Translations under genes and position numbers: made by a program
In this document: in pieces, positions 1 through 5,323 of the stretch
Layout of the letters: each line of letters starts with the position of its first letter
How positions within the stretch are numbered: the first letter of the stretch is position 1
The notes under the pieces: model-generated
Database searches by the model: none
Seen by the model: the letters and a program-made list of their open reading frames with translations, nothing else
Told to the model about the DNA's origin: nothing
NCBI GenBank assembly: GCA_009787035.1
Contig: WRGV01000117.1
Coordinates: forward strand, 1 to 5,995
DNA length: 5,995 nt
Reading direction: 5' to 3'
DNA from: Propionibacteriaceae bacterium
GTDB taxonomy: Bacteria > Actinomycetota > Actinomycetes > Propionibacteriales > Propionibacteriaceae

Positions 1-30
1 GGTTCGGGTTCGGGTTCGGGTTCGGGCTCG
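1..30. repeat. GGTTCG hexamer tandem repeat inside the LRV-protein gene
   Basis: Four consecutive GGTTCG units (1-24) are followed by a degenerate one (GGCTCG). On the minus strand they encode alternating Glu-Pro. The array begins at or before the window edge, so its true length is unknown. Slippage here changes the number of Glu-Pro pairs without breaking the frame. Confidence 0.85.
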
Positions 31-452
31 GTGTCGCCGCGGCGAGGGGTGGACGGCTCGGCGTCGGAATCGTCCGGCACGGGGTCCGTTTCGGCGTCCG
101 GCGCCCTGACGTCGGCGTCGGCCGCGGCGTGCGCCGGGGCCTGCGCGTCGTCGGGGACGTCCTCGTCCGGGGTGACAACAGGCTCGTCCGGGGCGACCGG
201 TTCGTCCGGAATCGGTTCGTCCGGAATCGGCTCGGGTGTGGCAGGCGCGGTGCGCTCGGCGACGGCCTGGCGCACGGAGGCGTCACCCACCTGGTTCAGC
301 CAGGCGAGCAGATCCGGGTAGGTGTTCGGGTGCCGCGCGATCTGGCCCCACAGGGCGGGGTACTTTTGGGCGATGGCCATCAGATCCAGCGGACTGGTCG
401 TCGGGTCGCCCAGAGCAGCGGCAGCCTGGGGCTGATCAGTGAAAGCAGTCAT
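1..452 (-). CDS. LRV-domain protein with acidic Pro/Glu-rich linker (partial)
   Basis: I see the first 150 codons; the gene continues past base 1. Residues about 12-70 form a variant leucine-rich-repeat (LRV) type helical segment: a stretch around LMAIAQKYPALWGQIARHPN, followed by TYPDLLAWLNQVGD and a short helix. This pattern is known from many actinobacterial proteins, usually annotated only as 'variant leucine-rich repeat-containing'. From about residue 73 the protein turns low-complexity and acidic, with repeated P-D-E-P units (IPDEP twice in tandem) and finally an alternating Glu-Pro run at the window edge. Such linkers often separate a cytoplasmic domain from a membrane segment or a second domain, but that part is not visible. 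I chose ATG 452 because a GAGAG stretch lies about 6 bases upstream; an in-frame ATG at 464 has no such site. A good promoter lies upstream. The family is fairly sure; the function is unknown. Confidence 0.75.
   Translation of the reverse strand, partial: MTAFTDQPQAAAALGDPTTSPLDLMAIAQKYPALWGQIARHPNTYPDLLAWLNQVGDASVRQAVAERTAPATPEPIPDEPIPDEPVAPDEPVVTPDEDVPDDAQAPAHAAADADVRAPDAETDPVPDDSDAEPSTPRRGDTEPEPEPEPE
199..228. repeat. Two tandem 15-bp units encoding IPDEP
   Basis: GGTTCGTCCGGAATC occurs twice without a gap (199-213 and 214-228), and related but diverged units flank it. On the minus strand each unit gives the pentapeptide Ile-Pro-Asp-Glu-Pro. The two copies are identical at the DNA level, which suggests recent duplication in an acidic linker. 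Confidence 0.9.
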
Positions 453-526
453 TGCTTCTCTCATTCGCGGGGATCTGAAACCGGTGGCGATTGAGGCTCC
501 ACGCGTTGTCGGGAGCAACGAACCCG

Positions 527-555
527 ATTGTGCCCTTATCACCGATTCCTGTCAA
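527..555 (-). promoter_or_regulatory. Sigma70-type promoter for the LRV-protein gene
   Basis: On the minus strand a perfect -35 box TTGACA (550-555) is followed after exactly 17 bases by CACAAT (527-532), a four-of-six match to TATAAT. Transcription would start near 520, leaving a leader of roughly 65-70 bases before ATG 452. The segment is visibly more AT-rich than the flanking genes. It lies about 140 bases beyond the transporter stop, so the LRV gene probably has its own transcript. Confidence 0.65.
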
Positions 556-692
556 TGAGTATGGCGCATTTTGCCGGTCACCGCACGTCGGCGAGGGATC
601 GATGATCGCGGTCTCAGGCGTGCGGAGGGCGGAAAACCGGGAATGCGTGAAACATCCGTTCGCTGTCGGCGTACCCATGTTTAGTGCTGTCT

Positions 693-1637
693 TTAGGGTA
701 AGGACGGCGCCGGGCTCGCCGCAGGGGCGGGCGTCGTCCTCATTTCGTTTTTTATTGAACCGATCTGTGCGGTGAGACTGCCGATCAGCATGAGTGCCGC
801 GCCGACCCACCCGCGCAGCGGCAGCGACTCGTGCAGCAGCAGGACGCCGCCGACGGCTCCGAAGACGGCCTCCAGCGCCATGATCAGCGCCGCCGGGGTC
901 GGCTGGGCGTCGCGCTGGGCGACCACCTGCAGCGTGTAGGCGATGCCGACCGAGATGAGGCCGCCGTAGAGCAGGGGCCAGACCGATTCGCCCATGCCCT
1001 GGAACGGCGCCGGCTCGCGCCACAGCGCCAGCACGCCGCTGAACACCGCGCACCAGCCGAACTGTGCGGATGCGAAGCGCAGCGGGTCCAGGTGCGTGCC
1101 CAGGTGGTCGATCAGCAGGATCTGGACGGCGAACGCCAGCGCGCAGCCCAGCAGCAGCAGATCGCCGGGCTTCAGCGTGAGCGTGCCGGTGACCGCGATC
1201 AGGTAGAGCCCGGTGACGGCCAGCACGACGGCGATGGCCATCGACCAGTGCACGCGGCGCCCCCAGAACAGGCCGAGCAGCGGCACGAAGACCAGGTACA
1301 GCCCGGTGACGAAGCCCGCGTCGCTGGCGGTGACGGTGACCAGCCCCACCTGTTGCAGGTTGACCGCGACCGTCAGGGCCACGCCGATCGGCAGCGCGGG
1401 CACCAGCACGGCCCGGGTCGCGGCCCGGCGCTGCGCGGAGGGGGTGTGGCGCACGCCGTCCACAATCTGGATGATGATGACCAGCAGCACGGCGCCCATC
1501 GCGAACCGGACGCTGCTGAACGTGTACGCGCCCATGCGCTCGGCGCCCAGCCGCTGGGCCGTGAACGCCAGGCCCCACAGCACCGCCGCGAACACCAGCA
1601 GCGCGTTGGCGCGCGCGGTGCGGGACAGGCCGGTCAC
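693..1637 (-). CDS. EamA-family (DMT superfamily) membrane transporter
   Basis: A protein of 314 residues, the usual length for drug/metabolite transporters with two EamA repeats of five membrane helices each. The first repeat covers about residues 10-145 and opens with ALLVFAAVLWGLAFTAQRLG, typical of the first EamA helix. The second covers about 155-290, with a GLISVGIAYTLQVVAQRDA-type segment and a final ALIMALEAVFGAVGGVLLL helix pair. The C-terminal tail is short and Pro/Ala-rich. The family exports small metabolites, amino acids or drugs across the cytoplasmic membrane; the substrate cannot be read from sequence. The start is taken as GTG 1637, which overlaps the vapC stop as GTGA; longer readings upstream run through vapC. 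No clear ribosome site precedes it, which fits translational coupling to vapC. I see no strong terminator after the TAA stop. Confidence 0.88.
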   Translation of the reverse strand: MTGLSRTARANALLVFAAVLWGLAFTAQRLGAERMGAYTFSSVRFAMGAVLLVIIIQIVDGVRHTPSAQRRAATRAVLVPALPIGVALTVAVNLQQVGLVTVTASDAGFVTGLYLVFVPLLGLFWGRRVHWSMAIAVVLAVTGLYLIAVTGTLTLKPGDLLLLGCALAFAVQILLIDHLGTHLDPLRFASAQFGWCAVFSGVLALWREPAPFQGMGESVWPLLYGGLISVGIAYTLQVVAQRDAQPTPAALIMALEAVFGAVGGVLLLHESLPLRGWVGAALMLIGSLTAQIGSIKNEMRTTPAPAASPAPSLP

Positions 1638-2053
1638 GGGCGCACGACCAGCACGGGCATCGCGTCGAAGTCGGTGTCCCAGGTGCCAACGCTCGCGTTG
1701 TGCTCGATCGCGATGGCGGCGATGTAGGCGTCCGAGATCAGGTTGCCGTGGGCGTTGAGCATCTGGCACAGCGTCGTGAACGAGTCGAGCGGGCCGGTCA
1801 GTGCGCGCACGTCGGCGCGGTAGTTGGGATGGTTGCGGACGGCGTTCATGAAGGTGCGAATCTGCGACCAGGGCTGTGCCTGCCCCACTGCTTTGGGGTT
1901 GGTGACGGTGCGGATGAGGCCGCTCCATACGACATCAGGGATGGCCACATCGCCGCGCTGGAGGCAATCCTCCAGGAAACATCGGGATCTCGCGTGGTGC
2001 GAGTGTCCGGTGTAAGCCGCGGCGACCAGGATGTTGACGTCGAGGATGATCAT
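1634..2053 (-). CDS. vapC: VapC-type PIN-domain ribonuclease toxin
   Basis: A protein of 139 residues, normal length for VapC. The N-terminus MIILDVNILVAA carries the first acidic metal ligand (D5) and N7 of the PIN fold. Later ligands are D108 in NLISDAYIAAIA and D126/D128 in the GTWDTDF motif. The middle segment VVWSGLIRTVTNP is typical of a VapC subgroup in which the second ligand position is not an obvious Glu; I see no Glu there. PIN toxins cut tRNA or rRNA in the cytoplasm when freed from their antitoxin. The start overlaps the end of vapB by four bases (ATGA) and the stop overlaps the transporter start (GTGA). The conserved acidic residues that are visible are intact, so this is probably a working toxin. 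Confidence 0.88.
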   Translation of the reverse strand: MIILDVNILVAAAYTGHSHHARSRCFLEDCLQRGDVAIPDVVWSGLIRTVTNPKAVGQAQPWSQIRTFMNAVRNHPNYRADVRALTGPLDSFTTLCQMLNAHGNLISDAYIAAIAIEHNASVGTWDTDFDAMPVLVVRP

Positions 2054-2337
2054 GCCTGGCTCTTTTCTTCCGCCTCAGTCTCGTCGAGGAAGTCGAGCAG
2101 TGCCACGTTCGATGTGAGATCGATTGGTGCGATCCACTCCCCATCCATCACCGGCAGCCAGCCGTGTTTCGGCTGCTCATCGCCGCAGGTCTGGACGATG
2201 GCGTCGGCGACGACCTTCTCCTTGGTCACCTTGTGTCCGATGCTCTTCTCGTGGGCGACCTTGGCGTCGAGCAGGTCGGCGACCCGCTTGTCGAGGCGGA
2301 CGCTGATCTGGACGCGTTCGCGCGTGGGGGTTGGCAT
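2050..2337 (-). CDS. vapB: VapB-type antitoxin of the vapBC pair
   Basis: A 95-residue protein placed directly before vapC with a four-base overlap, the standard antitoxin-first order. Residues about 7-50 (VQISVRLDKRVADLLDAKVA onward) look like a ribbon-helix-helix type DNA-binding segment: one strand then two helices. Residues about 55-95 are acidic and end in LLDFLDETEAEEKSQA, as expected for a toxin-binding tail. I chose ATG 2337 because GAGGAG (2343-2348) lies five bases upstream; the longer open frame has no such site. Antitoxins of this kind bind the toxin and, with it, repress their own promoter; two related palindromes just upstream fit that. The exact subfamily is uncertain; the role is well supported by position. 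Confidence 0.82.
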   Translation of the reverse strand: MPTPTRERVQISVRLDKRVADLLDAKVAHEKSIGHKVTKEKVVADAIVQTCGDEQPKHGWLPVMDGEWIAPIDLTSNVALLDFLDETEAEEKSQA

Positions 2338-2347
2338 GGTTTCTCCT

Positions 2348-2378
2348 CTGCATGCAGCTTGTACCACACATGCTAGCA
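2348..2378. promoter_or_regulatory. Paired palindromes, likely vapBC operator
   Basis: Two perfect palindromes of the form TGCNNGCA lie here: TGCATGCA (2349-2356, within the 10-bp palindrome CTGCATGCAG at 2348-2357) and TGCTAGCA (2371-2378). Their centres are 22 bp apart, about two helical turns, so both would face the same side of the DNA. The first abuts the vapB ribosome site and the second overlaps the candidate -10 box. This is the layout expected for cooperative binding of a ribbon-helix-helix antitoxin. The sites are seen directly; the protein that binds them is inferred. Confidence 0.5.
2370..2378 (-). promoter_or_regulatory. Candidate extended -10 box of the vapBC-transporter operon
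   Basis: On the minus strand TGCTAGCAT reads as an extended -10 (TGN followed by TAGCAT). No good -35 box stands 16-18 bases upstream. Transcription would start around 2360, giving a short leader before ATG 2337. It overlaps a palindrome, so a bound repressor would block it. Confidence 0.35.
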
Positions 2379-2460
2379 GCTGGCACTGTGAGTGGCACCA
2401 CGAAAGTGAACCGCGAAGCGGGTGCCGAAAAGTGTCGGTGCGGCCTGCGAGGATTGGTTC

Positions 2461-2466
2461 AGGAGG
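2461..2466 (+). promoter_or_regulatory. Ribosome binding site fixing the RhuM start
   Basis: AGGAGG stands eight bases before ATG 2475. The same frame stays open upstream to 2331, but that stretch has no such site and reads through the vapBC control region, so ATG 2475 is the true start. Confidence 0.85.
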
Positions 2467-2474
2467 CAGACGAC

Positions 2475-3509
2475 ATGACCGACCCGACCCAGGCTCCGCA
2501 GACCGAGATCGTGCTGTACCAGACCGACGACGGCGGCACACGCATCGACGTGCGCATGGTGGACGAGACCGTCTGGCTGTCGCTGGACCAGATGGCCGAA
2601 CTGTTCCAGCGGGACAAGTCGACCATCTCGCGGCATATCGCCAACGTGTTCGGCGAGGGCGAGTTGGAGCGCGGGGGAACTGTTGCGGATTTTGCAACAG
2701 TTCAGATGGAGGGGGCTCGCAAGGTGACGCGGCAGGTCACCTACTACAACCTGGATGTCGTCATCTCGGTCGGCTACCGGGTGAAGTCGCTGCGGGGCAC
2801 GCAGTTCCGCCGCTGGGCGCTGGGCGTGCTGAAGGAGTACCTGGTCAAGGGCTTCGCGATGAACGACCAACTGCTCAAGCAGGCCGGCGGCGGGGCGTAC
2901 TGGCGCGAGTTGCTGGATCGCATTCGGGACATTCGTTCGTCCGAAAAGGTCTTCTACCGCCAGGTGCTGGATCTGTACGCGACCAGCGTCGACTACGACC
3001 CACGTGCGCCGCAGAGCGTCCAGTTCTTCGCCATCGTGCAGAACAAGATGCACTACGCGGCTCACGGTCACACCGCGGCCGAGATCGTCCGGCAGCGGGC
3101 CGACGCCGTCCAGCCGTTCATGGGTCTGACAAGCTTCGACGGAGCGCGTCCGCATCGCGGTGACGTGGCCGTGGCCAAGAACTATCTCACCGAAGACGAG
3201 CTGGCGACGCTCAACCGCATGGTGTCGGCCTTCCTCGATCTGGCTGAACTGCGGGCCATGCGGCACGTGCCGATGTACATGAAGGATTGGCTCGTTGAAC
3301 TCGACGATTTCGCCTCCCGCTACGGCAAAGGCGTGCTGCCCGGGCCCGGTGCCGTCAGCCACGAGCGGGCGGTGGAGCATGCCACCACCGAGTATGAGGC
3401 GTATGTCGCGCGCCTGGCCGACGACCCATCGCCTGCCGAGCTCGACTACCTGGAAGCCATCAAGACCGCCCAGCACCGCATCGAGAAGGGTGACAAGAGC
3501 AGCGCCTGA
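2475..3509 (+). CDS. RhuM-family protein
   Basis: A 344-residue protein of the virulence-associated RhuM family, about full length. Residues 27-60 (VRMVDETVWLSLDQMAELFQ, then RDKSTISRHI) look like a helix-turn-helix, and residues 89-127 carry the conserved YYNLDVVISVGYRVKSLRGT and FRRWALGVLKEYLVKG blocks typical of the family. The C-terminal half is helical and includes NYLTEDELATLNRMVSAFLD and a helix around 255-285. The family is named after a Salmonella pathogenicity-island gene. Its members are common in defence islands, often beside type I restriction-modification genes; the molecular function is not established. Here no such genes are recognisable. It is divergent from vapB, and no clear promoter is visible. 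A 10-bp inverted repeat lies inside the gene. The nearest minus-strand gene downstream is convergent with it. Confidence 0.88.
   Translation: MTDPTQAPQTEIVLYQTDDGGTRIDVRMVDETVWLSLDQMAELFQRDKSTISRHIANVFGEGELERGGTVADFATVQMEGARKVTRQVTYYNLDVVISVGYRVKSLRGTQFRRWALGVLKEYLVKGFAMNDQLLKQAGGGAYWRELLDRIRDIRSSEKVFYRQVLDLYATSVDYDPRAPQSVQFFAIVQNKMHYAAHGHTAAEIVRQRADAVQPFMGLTSFDGARPHRGDVAVAKNYLTEDELATLNRMVSAFLDLAELRAMRHVPMYMKDWLVELDDFASRYGKGVLPGPGAVSHERAVEHATTEYEAYVARLADDPSPAELDYLEAIKTAQHRIEKGDKSSA
2677..2703. repeat. Perfect 10-bp inverted repeat within rhuM
   Basis: GAACTGTTGC (2677-2686) and GCAACAGTTC (2694-2703) are exact reverse complements with a seven-base spacer GGATTTT. The repeat covers about residues 68-77 of the RhuM protein, just after the helix-turn-helix segment. 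There is no T run after the second arm, so it does not look like an intrinsic terminator. It is a stem-loop or a dyad for protein binding. Confidence 0.85.
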
Positions 3510-3553
3510 GCGCCCAGTTGCAGTTACCGCAGTCACTCAATCGGAGGCAACTC

Positions 3554-3632
3554 ATGACGACGACACTGGATGGTGGCGCGGACCGCAAGCGCGAATGCGC
3601 CCGACGCCGTCTGGTGCGGCGGGTTCGGCTAG
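3554..3632 (+). other. Possible 5' remnant of a gene downstream of rhuM
   Basis: CGGAGG followed by ATG 3554 forms a convincing translation start 44 bases after the rhuM stop. The reading (MTTTLDGGADRKRECARRRL...) stays open to 3940. Beyond about 3630 it runs antisense to the small acidic protein and loses any protein-like character. I read it as the start of a lost plus-strand gene or a chance site. I recognise no family. Confidence 0.25.
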
Positions 3633-3844
3633 GCCGACCAGGGGCCCCAGTCTGCGCGCGCCTCGTCGAGCCAGGCCAGGTCGGCGTCCTCCGCGTCGCG
3701 TTCGGACGACGTCTTGGCATCCGACTGCGGTTCCTGGCCCGGATATTGGCGGTTGCCAGTGTCGAAGTGTTGGAGGATATCCGTCTCTTCCTCGTCGAAG
3801 AGCCGATCGAGTTCCTCGCTGTCGGTCCATGCCTTGTCTGTCAT
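3629..3844 (-). CDS. Small acidic protein, possibly a truncated antitoxin
   Basis: A 71-residue, strongly acidic protein. The start ATG 3844 has AGGGAAG a few bases upstream; an in-frame ATG at 3880 has none. Residues about 7-33 (SEELDRLFDEEETDILQHFD, then a PGQE-type turn) resemble the N-terminus of CopG-like antitoxins that read 'LFD.GED...FD' followed by a Pro-Gly turn. In such proteins a ribbon-helix-helix segment follows, but here residues 34-71 are a different acidic stretch ending DLAWLDEARADWGPWSA. I see no helix-turn-helix, signal peptide or membrane segment. It may be a real acidic protein, or an antitoxin whose DNA-binding half was lost by recombination. No toxin-like ORF follows it. 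The antitoxin link is a resemblance from memory, not a search. Confidence 0.5.
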   Translation of the reverse strand: MTDKAWTDSEELDRLFDEEETDILQHFDTGNRQYPGQEPQSDAKTSSERDAEDADLAWLDEARADWGPWSA

Positions 3845-4081
3845 GATGAGCTTCCCTGTTCTCTCGGGCGTGCTGTGCATCGTGAAGTCTGCTGCGAACA
3901 GCCTATCGTTCGGACGGCTGGCGATCCGGCGTCAGTCTGATCGCCCCACCGAGTTGGTGTCTCGTCCCCTAGCCAGCAAGTGCTGGGTCGGCCAGGTGGA
4001 TGGCCTTGTCGGCGCGGCGACCGAGACGGCGCGCCTGGCCGATCTGGAAGTCGAGGTGCGCGATCTGCTGTCCGCGTAGCG
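3845..4081. other. Region between the small acidic gene and darG
   Basis: No gene is assigned to these 237 bases. On the minus strand a TAGGCT sequence (3900-3905) could be a -10 box for the small acidic gene, but no good -35 box accompanies it. A perfect palindromic stem CCAGC-AAGT-GCTGG lies at 3973-3986 without a T run. The last ~100 bases have a plus-strand reading, ending at stop 4079 (...ARLADLEVEVRDLLSA), with helical, GC3-rich character. It could be the 3' scrap of a lost plus-strand gene, but the antisense reading has a similar composition, so I do not call it. Confidence 0.4.
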
Positions 4082-5128
4082 TCAGAGCCAATTCAGTTGG
4101 CGCAGATGGGCGAGCGCCACCTCGATGTGTGGCCGGGTGAACAGGTTCGCCTTGCGCTTCGTCCATCCGGCAACCTGACTGGTGATCGCATCGATGTCAT
4201 CCGGGTCGACGCCTTCGTGCTTGACGAGCCAATGGATGGTGCCTAGCAGCTCCATGCCATACATGGAGTCGAACCCATCGGTCAACTCCATGACCCGGTC
4301 GATGCGCTGGCGGGTCTCGGGGAATGCCTCCAGCACGGCCGATGCCTTGTCGCAGGCTCCGGGCAGCAGTTCGAGGGACGAGTCGAGCGGCCGGTCGGTG
4401 CCGTCGCCGAAGCCGACGGTATATGTGCCTTCGGTGAAGATCATCACGTGTCGCAGTTGGTCGGCGTAGGGCCCATAAAGCCCTCGGGTGAACCGCAGGT
4501 TGAGTGGTTGCCCGGCCTCCTGGAGGAAGTACATGAGTTTCTGCACCTCGATCAAGGACGGCTTGCCATCGATCACCATGGTCAGGTAGCGCCCGAGTGC
4601 GTCGACGAAGGCGGCCGTGTTCTCGCTCAGCGGCTTGGCTGGCGTGGCTGTGACCATCTGACGGGGGTCAGGGGCACCCTGGGGTTCGTAAAGCAAGACT
4701 TGCACATCGGACAGGCCACCAAGACCGGTCAGGATGGCCTGCCTGACCTGCGGCCAGGGGAGCCCGCCGTTGCCGGCCCCGAGCGGCGGCACGGCGATCG
4801 AGTGGATGTTGCGTTCCCGGATGACGCGGGCCAGATCGGTCAGGCCTGCCTCCACGTCGGTAATCCGCGACCGTGAGCGCCAATGACGCTTGGTTGGGAA
4901 GTTCACGATGTAGCGCGGCCCGGTGACGGCACCCGTCTCCCAGACCAGCATGCGCCCGATCTGGACGGTGCCGGCCTTGCAGGCGCGACGGTAGTCGTCG
5001 TACATGGCGGGGAATCGGCGGCGGAATCGCAGGGCGATGCCCTTGCCCATGACGCCTTCCGTGTTGATGGTGTTGACGAGGGCATCTGCATCGGACTGCA
5101 GCAGGTCTCCGGTCACGGTCTCGATCAT
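4082..5128 (-). CDS. darG: DarG: macro-domain DNA ADP-ribosyl glycohydrolase antitoxin
   Basis: A 348-residue, full-length DarG. Residues 1-155 are a macro domain: MIETVTGDLLQSDADALVNT opens it, NTEGVMGKGIALRF forms the ADP-ribose loop, and PPLGAGNGGLPW the second binding loop. Lys80, in NFPTKRHW, falls at the residue number reported as catalytic in Thermus DarG (K80). DarG removes the ADP-ribose that DarT places on thymidine in single-stranded DNA. Residues about 165-348 form the C-terminal domain, with KLMYFLQEAGQPLNLRFTRG and the YGPYADQLRHVM block, the part that binds and blocks DarT in known systems. The start ATG 5128 has AGGGG five bases upstream and overlaps the stop of the darT remnant (ATGA); in-frame ATGs further upstream (5146, 5158) are inside that remnant. 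No frameshift or missing motif is visible, so the protein should be active although its toxin is gone. Confidence 0.92.
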   Translation of the reverse strand: MIETVTGDLLQSDADALVNTINTEGVMGKGIALRFRRRFPAMYDDYRRACKAGTVQIGRMLVWETGAVTGPRYIVNFPTKRHWRSRSRITDVEAGLTDLARVIRERNIHSIAVPPLGAGNGGLPWPQVRQAILTGLGGLSDVQVLLYEPQGAPDPRQMVTATPAKPLSENTAAFVDALGRYLTMVIDGKPSLIEVQKLMYFLQEAGQPLNLRFTRGLYGPYADQLRHVMIFTEGTYTVGFGDGTDRPLDSSLELLPGACDKASAVLEAFPETRQRIDRVMELTDGFDSMYGMELLGTIHWLVKHEGVDPDDIDAITSQVAGWTKRKANLFTRPHIEVALAHLRQLNWL

Positions 5129-5241
5129 CGTTTCCCCTGGTGCCATTCGGAGTCGCACAGCAGTCCGTCACGCACGATCTGGGCCAGATGACTCACGTGC
5201 GTGAAGTGGTAGACCGGGTGCTCAAGCGTGGGTTCGGCCAT
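5125..5241 (-). pseudogene. darT: darT remnant: N-terminal stub of the DNA ADP-ribosyltransferase
   Basis: A 38-codon open frame, starting at ATG 5241 after a very strong ribosome site, sits exactly where darT belongs. Residues 9-31 (PVYHFTHVSHLAQIVRDGLL and on to CDS) match the conserved DarT start, of the form 'hYHfTHidNLp.Il..G.L..ds' that binds NAD+. DarT is normally about 200 residues or more, so the catalytic Arg and Glu regions are missing. The last residues (SEWHQGKR) and the ATGA overlap with darG look like a genuine darT 3' end, so a large in-frame internal deletion is the simplest explanation (inference). The stub cannot be an enzyme. It may now act as a short leader ORF that couples translation into darG. 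Identification rests on the motif plus position. Confidence 0.75.
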
Positions 5242-5245
5242 GGCT

Positions 5246-5252
5246 CCTCCTT
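5246..5252 (-). promoter_or_regulatory. Strong ribosome binding site of the darT stub
   Basis: AAGGAGG on the minus strand lies four bases before ATG 5241. It is the best Shine-Dalgarno match on the minus strand here and is kept although the toxin behind it is gone. A CAGGAT sequence slightly further upstream could be a -10 box, without a clear -35. Confidence 0.75.
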
Positions 5253-5323
5253 CCATCACCCATCCTGTCAGCCACCTCCGACAGTTTTTCGAGGGGCCGG
5301 ACGGGCCGGTCGAGGCGGGGCGG

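Noticed and set aside
1..30. Telomere-like or CRISPR-like repeat
   Set aside because: The GGTTCG units are contiguous, without spacers, and in frame with an Glu-Pro linker of a coding gene.
436..1689. Minus-strand open frame of 417 codons over the transporter
   Set aside because: Arg/Ala/Gly-rich off-frame reading of the transporter, extending across the promoter region.
831..1727. Long plus-strand open frame (~298 codons)
   Set aside because: It is antisense to the EamA transporter and vapC; its product is Gln/Arg/His-rich without any fold-like pattern.
1700..3163. Longest plus-strand open frame (487 codons)
   Set aside because: It crosses vapC, vapB, their control region and rhuM in the wrong frame; composition shifts at each boundary and it matches no family.
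2373..3536. Minus-strand open frame of 387 codons opposite rhuM
   Set aside because: A mirror frame of the well-supported RhuM gene; rich in His/Val/Arg as expected from antisense of GC-rich coding DNA.
3973..3986. Stem CCAGC-AAGT-GCTGG as a terminator
   Set aside because: Only five base pairs and no T tract on either side; kept only as a note on the intergenic region.
4448..4876. Plus-strand open frame inside darG
   Set aside because: Antisense of the conserved macro and C-terminal domains; no independent start signal.
5280..5310. Possible terminator after the DinJ-like gene (GGCC-rich dyad)
   Set aside because: The GC-rich stem is short and, on the minus strand, is followed by an A run rather than a T run.
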